Shown here in pieces: positions 36,301-44,538 of a stretch of 64,000 nucleotides of DNA (positions are counted from its first letter, which is position 1; each line of letters starts with the position of its first letter). Source of the DNA: Capitulum mitella (taxonomy: Eukaryota; Arthropoda; Thecostraca; Pollicipedomorpha; Pollicipedidae); contig CP099846.1 of NCBI GenBank assembly GCA_030062745.1, positions 6,693,432 to 6,757,431 of the forward strand. Direction: 5' to 3'. The position numbers and the translations under genes were made by a program. The notes beneath the pieces are model-generated. The model was given only the letters and a program-made list of their open reading frames with translations, ran no database searches and was not told where the DNA came from.

Positions 36301-39300
36301 GCCGTTGACATGTCCGCTTGTGACAGGGGTGGACCTAGTGACCCAGATGAGGTGTGACCTCTGGCATTTTCCTGCTCAACCAACTTTTTCCATCATAATA
36401 GAGACAAGACTATTTTATGGCAGTGTTATTTAAATGCATGCAAGACACATTAAAAAAAAAACATCACAATGAATATGCCCAGCATGTAAGACTTTCATTT
36501 TGATTAAATTAAAGCAGAAGAAAAATGACAGGAACTCTACGAACATAGATGACGTAAAGCTTTTCCAAAAACTTAAATATTTGATCTGTACAAGAAAGTC
36601 TCATAAGAAGCTAATAATGAATTCAAGACTGAAGAAGTTGAGACAAATGTGGCACACTCAGCTTTTTTTGGCCATCTGCTGCAATCACATGGTTGCTTTT
36701 TACCAACCCTGTCAGTTGTGTGTCAAAATGACATTTTTCCTGGAGTCACTGGTGTGCCCAGAAGTGGTGTGGGGACTCACATGTTTTGCAGTGTGGGGAC
36801 TCACAAGGTCCTCTGGGATCCTAGTTGTGCTGCATGAATGAAGTACTAGTACTGAGGATCCCCAGACAAAATATGGAGAATATTGCATTTCTTGCCATTA
36901 AAGGGAAGTTGCCACTTATCTGACCAATTCATCACAGCAGTAATACATTGTCTGAGAGCTTCTGGGTTTCAGGATTGAGATACTGGTGACAATGTTTTGC
37001 TTTGTGCAATTAGCAAGTATTTCCCATGCAGAGTGAATAGCATCTGGCATGCTTTTAATAGAGATAATCCACAGAAGAATCACTGTAAAGCAATATCAGT
37101 CTATCATTATTTACTCCTAGAAGAACTAACTGGCATATGCCAATATGTCAATGAAATGCCTCTATCAAAAGGTGGCCTGTATTGTATGAGCAGGCCTTCC
37201 ACTTCTTATAACTCCAGAAATATATGTACTTTTCAAGCCACATTGGTACCAAAAGACCCTCAATAAAAAATGGCCCTATGAAAGGCATTTTGCACCTTCT
37301 CAAAATTACAACTTCCCCAAAATTATTCCCTGAAGTGATCCAGTCATCTACCATCTCAACAACTAGCACAGTATGGTGCATATCTTGCATGGAGCATCCC
37401 TGCAAGAAAGATCAACACCAACTTGTCAGGGTCGGAAGTTCACGAAGGTGTCATATGACATAACTGAAGGACTCATTAAAACCAGCAAAACTCAAAATAA
37501 GTTGATGGCACCAGACTGAGACAGGATGATGGACTGGGACTGAGCAAGGACAGGCATGAGTGCCTGTGACAGAAAAGAGATAGAGAAGGAATCTGGGACA
37601 GTACAAAGATATGGAGGATGTGGATGGGGTAGGGAGAGAGATGAGGACTGAGATGGGACAGGCAGAAAAGGGCAGAATGGTTTTCTGATGGTCCAGTGAA
37701 AAAGGACTGACATGGGAGAAGTACAAATAAAAGGATGAAGAAGCAACAGCAACAAGTAAAAGGATAGGAACAAGACTGAGACAAAGAGGTATGTGAAAGG
37801 CAAGGGAGCAAGATGGAACAAGAACAAGGAAGAGGAACTGTAATGGGGCAAGGAAAAGGAGTACACTAGAATGGGGCTGAGAGAGGGAGAAACAGACATG
37901 GGAACAAGGATGGAATAAACAAATACAGACTGAAACTGGACTGGCACAATGATGGGTTATTAGATGGGGCCATTAACCTGGCACTGACTGAGGTATTTCA
38001 CCACATTCCACTGACTGGGTGTCTTTAGCACTCTGGCCCTGTATGTCTCCTAAACCAGAGACCTAACTGCATGATCTGAACCACTCAAACAGCAGTTGAT
38101 AGCACTATCCCCTTACCTGTCCAAGTCCCATCCCCATCCCCTTGGTTGTCCCTTTCCCAGCCCAGTTCCTTTCCACCATTCTGTCCACATATCCTCCCAA
38201 GCCTGTTCCATTAGTCATCATTTCTCTCCCAACCTAGCAATACAAGAAATTTTCACCAGGCAGTGAAAAAGCATAAATGGCACATAAGTCATACAACACA
38301 TGGTTCTAAGTACAATACTTGTGACTTGGATGCTGGATTATATCATTTCAAGTTGAAGAAAGTGAAAATAATTACCAGAAAACATCGCCACTCCATTCAT
38401 CGCAGGCCATTTGTCTGTCTGACTTCTGCTGTGATTCTACGGTAACAAAGTCAAAAAGAGCAATTCCCAAGGTGACAGTATTTTGGGCCTAATGACATCA
38501 TCAGTGCAATCTAATGAATAATAAGATAACTAACCCAACCTAGCCTTATCTAACCCTAACCTAACCTAACCTAACCTTACCTATTTAGCTGCATGACCTA
38601 ACCTCTGTTGGACATGGCAAAGTCTGATCACACTCTTTATTGGCCAACAGCCTCTAGTATCCTATACTCTGGTGTGGGGTTGTGCCTTCCTCCTTCCTTC
38701 CATGCAACATTATACCCTGTGCACATCTGTTTGTCCGACTACATCGTTTACTGATGACATCATCAAACCTTATGCAGGGCATAGGGCAAAGGGCATCATT
38801 TAAGCTAAAGCAATGTACACAAGATGGTGCTGCCCATTCTGGTTGCACCTTATGGCAAAAGATAATTCTGTTTCAATCAAAAACCATATGGGTAGCATCA
38901 CCATTTCTTGCTTTTATTGGAAAATTCATGAGTTCTTCTGTATTGTATGTAAGAAAAAAAGGTCTGTGAAAATGTGAAAAAGTACAGTATCACCCCCAAC
39001 CCTACCAAGGTCCTCTTCCATTCTCTGTATCATCCCAGTTTCCCTTCTCTGCCCTTGCTCCATCCCAGGCACTAATGGCTGTCCCTGTTCAGACCCAGTC
39101 CATCTCCCTGTCCAATTCCTGTACTGTCCCAGCATATTTCAAGTTCTGAGACTGCTGGGTTTTGGTAGGACTTTCATGAATGTCATACTTCATGGCACCT
39201 TTGTCAACCATCAGCACTTAAAGATTGGTGTTGACCCATCTAGCAGACATGCTCAATGCTTCAGTCATGCTAGTTGTAGAGGCAGTGGGCAACTGGACTA

Positions 39301-39721
39301 TTTCAGAGGATTATTTTGAGGAAGTTGTGGTGTTGATGTTGCACTAAAAGCCCCTGACTGGGCCATTTTTCCACTGTGCATCTTTTGCTATCAATATGGC
39401 TTGGTAACTATGTGGATTTCTGGAGTCATGAGAAGTGGAAGGCCTGTACTTGTTACTGGGTGGTCTTACCTGTTCTTTTACTGCACTTCTCAGTGGTGCC
39501 AGGATAGCTTCACTCTTCTCATCCATTATGTATGGCGTTGAGTACTTGGTTTTTGACTTTGTAGCAGCCCTTTTACTGCCCCAGCCTGATGCTAGTGGAG
39601 ATCCTAGTGCTGATGTCACAGAATGTTGTCTGATGTAGCAAATTTCTTGAGACAATGAAGGCAATAGTCTCTTTCCTAGGATCCAAATTCTACTCCTTCC
39701 TAAGGCTGAAATGGTAGACAT
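27370..39721 (-). CDS. GARS1: Glycyl-tRNA synthetase (mitochondrial and cytosolic)
   Basis: Class II enzyme that charges tRNA-Gly. Fourteen minus-strand exons: 39470-39721, 34578-34782, 34198-34339, 33705-33870, 33270-33415, 32474-32623, 31882-32044, 31358-31522, 30729-30856, 30270-30396, 29355-29554, 28917-29010, 28140-28327 and 27370-27492. Exon 1 gives a basic leader ([20 protein letters not shown]) and a second ATG at 39526 ([12 protein letters not shown]), the usual plan for making mitochondrial and cytosolic forms from one gene. A WHEP domain follows in exons 1-2, then [32 protein letters not shown], the motif-2 region [24 protein letters not shown], the motif-3 region EPSFGVG and a C-terminal anticodon-binding domain ([14 protein letters not shown]). 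About 748 residues if two extra bases are ignored (human 739). Those bases, near 30744 and at 29418, each break the frame. Confidence 0.97.
27553..27895. repeat. 33-bp minisatellite in GARS1 intron 13
   Basis: About ten tandem units of roughly 33 bases built on AGTCGGGCACAG(A/T)ACAGCG followed by G(A/G)(A/C)CACGGTA(C/T)GTC. The downstream units are nearly identical and the upstream ones more diverged. Confidence 0.9.
29583..29855. repeat. 32-bp minisatellite in GARS1 intron 10
   Basis: About eight head-to-tail copies of a 32-base unit, GGGGCACCGCGGCACGGGAC followed by ACAGGGTTAGAC, almost identical. The array begins about 30 bases from the acceptor of exon 11, the exon with motif 3. Confidence 0.95.
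32690..32795. repeat. Short 22-bp repeat in GARS1 intron 5
   Basis: Four to five units built on GACTGGCCCAGACACTGGCG, with small length changes, lie 70 bases upstream (in transcript sense) of exon 6. Confidence 0.85.
35390..35700 (+). repeat. Degenerate GTTCGTC satellite, plus orientation
   Basis: Repeated variants of AAGTTCGTCTAGGACAAA about every 17-20 bases. The same unit forms both arms of the large inverted repeat at 41.46-42.88 kb. CpG is preserved in most copies here. It lies upstream of GARS1 exon 2 in transcript sense, inside intron 1. Confidence 0.7.
37184..37440 (+). repeat. Interspersed repeat copy A (inverted partner at 39.2 kb)
   Basis: This segment and the reverse complement of 39215-39453 share, in order, CAGGCCTTCCACTTCT, ACTCCAGAAAT, CAAGCCA, ATTGGTACCAAAAGA-like sequence, AAAAATGGCCC, CAACTTCC(C/T)C and CAACTAGCA. 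It is followed (37450-37960) by purine-rich GGACTGGGAC/GGGACAGG-type repeats. Copy B has the matching pyrimidine-rich stretch on its far side. It lies in GARS1 intron 1. Confidence 0.8.
37490..37960 (+). repeat. Purine-rich decayed minisatellite
   Basis: Variants of GACTGAGACAGGATGG and GGGACTGAGCAAGGACAGG recur for about 470 bases, almost without CpG. Long minus-strand reading frames of Ser/Pro/Leu/Phe across it are an effect of the composition. Confidence 0.7.
38540..38585. repeat. Short CCTAA run
   Basis: Several consecutive CCTAA units with CCCTAA and CCTTA variants. (TTAGG)n is the usual arthropod telomere repeat; only a few units are present, so this is an interstitial or chance run and not a telomere. 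Similar CCTAA-rich text occurs near 42030. Confidence 0.6.
39215..39453 (-). repeat. Interspersed repeat copy B (inverted partner of 37.2 kb)
   Basis: Reverse complement of the 37184-37440 repeat, with similarity through the TCAACACCAA block at its far end. It begins about 20 bases inside GARS1 intron 1, right next to the donor of exon 1. Its extension at 38985-39140 is the pyrimidine-rich counterpart of the purine-rich repeat that follows copy A. Confidence 0.8.
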
Positions 39722-40516
39722 ATAAATAATTACGAAAGTGACATCAGCCAGATCACGTCCAGGGCAGCAACAGCTGTCTGAAAAACAGCCACACCTTTAG
39801 AGAACAACGGATTTCCCAGACCAATCTCACTTGTCCTTAGCGCTTCCCCAAGGATAACCCCTGTTATCTTTTGCAAAACTTTCCATCCAAATACGTTTGA
39901 CTCTTCCCCGCAAACAGAACCAGGGGAACTCACGTACATCACCACCCACAACCGGAACATATGAGTAATGCATGAACCTCGCAACGCCGGGAGCATAAGC
40001 CAGTTAGGAAATGGTAGTTAGGAAATATCGTCATATAACATGATTAGAAACAAATCAACTGAGCAATATTGCTTATAAATGACGTCATATATAATAAATA
40101 TTTAGGAAAAGTTCTCAACCTATTTTTTTTTACATTTTCAACGCTCCGTAGACGTTTTCTGTTCCCTACGGCTATTATCGCGTTTCAGTATGTTTCGGTG
40201 ATTTGCAAGGTTTTGTCCTAAAAGTCCTCATTTTAAAGCTTTTATTTTTTAGATAGTACAAAATGGCTCAATAAGAGCATCACAAGATTTTTTTACAAAA
40301 CAGCGTTAATAAGTACAACTGCCATCTATTGGCAGAGTTCTTCTTTTGCAACGGGCCTGTTTTCTGCCGTTCTCAATTTTTGCCGTGTGGTAGGCGTGTG
40401 TGTCGAAAGATAAAAGCACCGGGGCGTTATATTCCATCTTGAATATTTTCCGCTTGGTTGCTCGGGACATAGAAGCCGCCTCGTCTTAGACATTTAAAGC
40501 AAATCAAACAAAGCAG
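39722..40516. promoter_or_regulatory. Divergent promoter of GARS1 (-) and ATP5F1E (+)
   Basis: Only 795 bases separate the start codons of two genes transcribed away from each other, both serving mitochondria. CpG density is normal from about 39.74 to 40.55 kb and drops sharply inside both genes. A typical unmethylated, TATA-less housekeeping promoter is the simplest reading; transcription start sites were not identified. Confidence 0.75.
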
Positions 40517-43500
40517 TATGACGTACTGGAGACAGGCTGGACTTAAGTGAGTGATGCACTGTGTATGTTTGGTCCGTTGTGTAAATTTCTGCTGTATTAT
40601 TGGCGATTCATTGCAACTTTGTATTGAAACAGTCTTCCATCGTGTAAAGTTATATTGCTTGGTTGTTATGAATTATCATTAAGATAAAATGCCAATTTAT
40701 AGCATCGCTATAGCTAGTTCTTTGCCATGCTGTTACTTGCTCCCATTTTGCAGCAATATTGCTGTATTAAGTTACCAGCAGAAAGTTCCAGGCCTTTTAG
40801 ATTTTGAAGCATCATGAGTAGTTTACAGAACTATGTCACCTTGCATTACCAGATGCAAGGCCAAAGCTATGAGCCCATATTTGCCCAAGTTAAAAGCACA
40901 GAGTCAAAAATTGACCTCTTAGTCTCTTGTGCTGTTGACCCAAATTCATTTAAGTTCATCCCACCATTCAAACTTTTCCTCAAGCTCCTTCCAAAAAATC
41001 AAGCAACTGTGGTGTTTACAAATTTTTGTTGTGTGATAAGGCTATTCATTGAAGCCTGAGTAGGTGCTAGCTTTCAATGCCAACCTTTTGACTTGAGAGA
41101 ACAGTTGACCTGAATGGTTTGCTAGAGCACTAAGAACCTGACATTTGAGAGATTTGCATCAGACTTCTGTTCTCTAGCTCTATCCATTTTAAAGGCCTTT
41201 GTGCTGTTCATTAGCATGATCTCTAAACCTTTTGCCTCCATTTAGGCTTTATTTATGTATGGGAAATCTGTGATGTAAGGAATTCTGTTCCTATCATTAT
41301 GATATCAGGCTCTTTCTTTTTTTGGTATAAGGAACTTGGTTGCTCTTGTTATAAGGGCTACGACTTCATTTTTGTCACACATTTTCTTACTGTATGCCAC
41401 CTAACCTAATGACTGGGGTATTTGCTACTTTCCATGGTTTTAGGGAAAAAGTTAGTATCACAGACATTCTTTGGATAAAACTCCATCAAGGGCAAAAGTT
41501 CATCTTGCACAAAGTGTGTCATGCAGAAGTTTGTCCTGAAAAGGTTCATCTAGGGCAAAAGTTCATGAAGGATAAAAGTTTGTCAAAGACAGAAGTTTGT
41601 CTAGGTTAAAAGTTCATCTTGCAGAAGTTCATCTTGGGCAGAAGTCCATCCAGTATAGTAGGTTTGTCTAGTATGTTCATCTGGGACAAAAGTTCTTGCA
41701 GAAGTTTGTATCAGACAAAAATGTGTATGGGGAAAAGTTTGTCTAGGACAAAAGTCTGTCATTTTGAATCACCACCATCACAAAATTTCATCTAAAACAA
41801 GAGTTCATTAAGGACAAAAGTTCATCTTGGAAAATTTTTTTTTGGAAAATGTCTTGTTTAATGGAAAAGATTTGTACTTCAAAAGGTTTGTGTGGAAAAC
41901 TTTTGGAGGAAAATGTTCATAAGAGGAAAAAATTTGTTAGGAAAGGGCTTGAAACCAAATGTTAGTAAACTTAAGGTTTATGTTGGAAACAGTTTGTATC
42001 AAAAAAGGAGCAGCCCTAAAATAGTAACCTAACCAACCTAAACTAACCTTACCTCCCTGTTGAACGAAACCAGGTCCAATTGCACCGTTTATGGGCCTAT
42101 GGCCTCTGATGTACTAAACCGCGCCTTCGGCGCAAACCCGGAGCGACTCCTTTCCGAGACAAACCTTTGTTTATGGACTTTTTTCCGACGAACCTTCTCC
42201 ATACCAGTCCTTTGCAGTTCAAACTTTTTGCGTCACGAAATTTTCCACTAAGAGGCTTTTACTATACGAACCTCGTGCATACGAACCTTTGGCCACAAGC
42301 CTTTTCCCATACGAACCCGTAACTTACCAACCTTGGTCTGGTTACCCACTCGCCTGTGACTTGGGTAGGTCAGTACGGTGCAAAGTGGCTAAAGTTGGAT
42401 GCGCACGAGTTTGAATGGGATCATTCCGGATCCGGCCATGGGTAGTCAGAGCATCATTCACCAGCATGACTCCATTAGCTGTCGTCTGACAGTTGGCAGT
42501 TTTTCTCACCTAGACATATATTGTCCTGAAGGACTCTCGTGCAAGAACCATATGACACCGACAGTCTTTTTTCCTAGACCAACTTTTGGCCCAGACGAAC
42601 TTTTGTCGGAAACGAATTTCTGCCAGACTAACTTTTGTCCTGGACGAATTCTTGCCCTAGACAAAATTTTTTTGGACAAACGTTTGTCATATACGAACTT
42701 TTGTCCTACACGAACTTAAAAGACGAACTTTTGTCGTTGACGAACTGTAGTCCGGGACGAACTTTGTCAGTATGAACTTCCTTGAGACGAACTTTGTCCG
42801 ACGAACTTTTGTCCTTACGAACTGTTGCCCGACGAACTATTGTCCTACGGACTTTAATCCGACAAACATCTGCCCAAAAACCCTTTCTGTTGACTTGGGA
42901 GGACATTTAGTCCTTCCCCATCTGTTTAGAGAACCAGTTGCTTGATTTAGCTGATTGAAATAGCAGACAGTAGTGCTGTGGTCCGTTTCTGTTTTAGTCA
43001 GTAGTGCTGATATGGTCTTGTTACATATACCTTTTTTGCCACAGGTCAGGTCAGACCTCCAAAAGTGACCCTTTTCTCCAGAGTTGCCCAGTGGCAATGA
43101 AAAGCAGACTGAGACAGGGGTTTACATGGCAGTATGTCTCTGGGATCTTGGTCTCATATTATGAGTGCCACCTGACCTAAAGTTATCAAAGGTAGATGTC
43201 ACAGACTAGGTCAAATTTGACATCAGTGGTAATGGGACCTGCAGCCCATGTTTCCTGGCCTATTTGATTTGGACATTATCAGGAATATACTTTCAAAGAG
43301 GTTTAGGTGCAGTCAAACCCATGAAATAGCCATTGTGCATATGGCACATTGTTGCAAGAAACTGCCATGTAAGTCATGTGCGATAGCTGGCGAGAAAATT
43401 TGATAATGTACCTGGTTCTTGTTAAACATCATGTTCAGCTCTGTTCATAAACTATATTCTCACAGAAAGTGGAAAATGCATATTTGACCTAGGATGACCT

Positions 43501-44538
43501 AGCATGAGGTCATTGGTGCTCAGTATTAAGTTCTTGTGTCATGCTGATTTGCAAGGCAAGCCACGGCTACCTTGCATTGTAAAATCACTGACAGAGAATA
43601 TGGCAGCAAAGTAAGATTGAATGTGGATTTTCAAAACATAGTTGTCTTCATGACGTCATTAAGCCGTGACCTAGGATGACGTCTTTCCTTTGTTTGTCGG
43701 TATCTACGCAATTGATGTAAGGAGTGGTAAGGAAAATTTCTAGACTTTGTATTTTTCGTTTGGAAAGGACTATGACACGCAAGGAATATGCCAGGTGGAA
43801 GATGTTAAATGCCTTTTCCCATCATTGGTGGGGGGCATGCAAACTTTAACATGCAAACTGCTAAAAGCATTGCAAATGCTAAATGTAAATACAGTTTATG
43901 TACATTCATATTGCATAGGTCTTATTCTTGTGGTCTTCCAATGCAGCTGCCAAACACCCATACATGTAACCCAAATAATTTGTGTTACAGATCTATATTA
44001 ATTAAGGTTCTCACAGGATAGATTGTGCATGCACTCCAGATTCTCCATTGATTCCTTACTTTTTTACTCATGCAAACAATTCGTGGACCATAGTGGCAGC
44101 AGAAGTGTGGTGTTCATCCAGCTTCCCTTTTTTAAATCAGGATAGCTGTTCACATAAGTGTTCATGCCACTGATTCTAAACACTTGTTGGATTTGTGTGT
44201 ATTTTTGTGTGTATAGTACATGATGCAACATCTAATTAACATGTGTGGCTTCCTTTAAACACCTTTGTGACATAGACCACTGTAAAATACATTGTGAAGT
44301 GTGGGGCCAACCAGTCGCATTTGCTGGGATGTTTCGTAACCTAGCCATTCGTAACCAGCCCAATGCAAACTAATAACGCAACAGTGTCATACCGTGATTG
44401 GTGTAATTCGCAGCTACCTGCAGTACTCGGCGATCGCGGCTCGCGTTTTGCGGCAGGCGATCAAGCCCGATGTGAAGCGGGCAGCTGAAGCGCCCGTCAA
44501 CCTCCGGATAACCCACTGGAAGGACGGCAAGGCCATCA
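40517..44538 (+). CDS. ATP5F1E: Mitochondrial ATP synthase subunit epsilon
   Basis: Small subunit of the F1 central stalk in the mitochondrial matrix. Exon 1 (40517-40545) encodes MTYWRQAGL plus two bases and ends at a perfect GTGAGT donor. Exon 2 (44414-44538), after the acceptor attcgcag, continues NYLQYSAIAARVLRQAIKP, then an Ala/Glu-rich linker and ITHWKDGKAI, as in insect epsilon subunits. The pattern WRQAGL-YLQYS-IAARVLR is diagnostic. The joined 51 residues already equal the human length (51). Exon 2 ends ATCA before another GTGAGT, so a short last exon probably adds a few residues; it was not located with confidence. If that donor is skipped the frame stays open to a TAA at 44625-44627. 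Intron 1 is 3.9 kb. Confidence 0.92.
41460..42880. repeat. Large inverted repeat with arms of about 17-18-bp subrepeats
   Basis: Left arm: 41.46-41.83 kb repeats variants of GTTC(A)TCTAGGACAAAA, then 41.83-42.00 kb repeats GGAAAAGGTTTGTATG-like units. Right arm, in mirror order and reverse complement: 42.12-42.34 kb repeats CATACGAACCTTTTCC-like units, then 42.56-42.88 kb repeats TTTTGTCCTAGACGAAC. Long inverted arms made of short tandem subrepeats recall foldback-type DNA elements. No transposase was seen. Confidence 0.65.
43160..43690. repeat. TGACCT-rich decayed repeat
   Basis: TGACCT or AGGTCA words occur about ten times in half a kilobase (for example the TTTGACCTAGGATGACCTAG stretch near 43480). 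The same vocabulary recurs at 60.78-61.39 kb and 10.70-10.92 kb, which favours a dispersed, decayed tandem repeat over a dedicated regulatory element. Confidence 0.5.

Larger units (their letters stand above)
40546..44413 (+). other. ATP5F1E intron 1, CpG-depleted, with satellite arms
   Basis: This large intron is nearly without CpG from 40.75 to 42.05 kb and again from about 42.95 to 44.35 kb. Between them the right arm of the inverted satellite is CpG-rich. The 81-codon frame at 40814-41059 (MSSLQNYVTLHYQMQGQSYE) shows no recognisable domain and may be chance. Confidence 0.7.

Noticed and set aside
38540-38585. CCTAA run as a telomere
   Set aside because: Only a few imperfect units lie within a gene intron, with genes on both sides. 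Not a chromosome end.
40814-41059. 81-codon frame in ATP5F1E intron 1 as a nested gene
   Set aside because: No recognisable domain or splice structure. It lies in CpG-depleted intronic DNA where AT-rich codons occur by chance.
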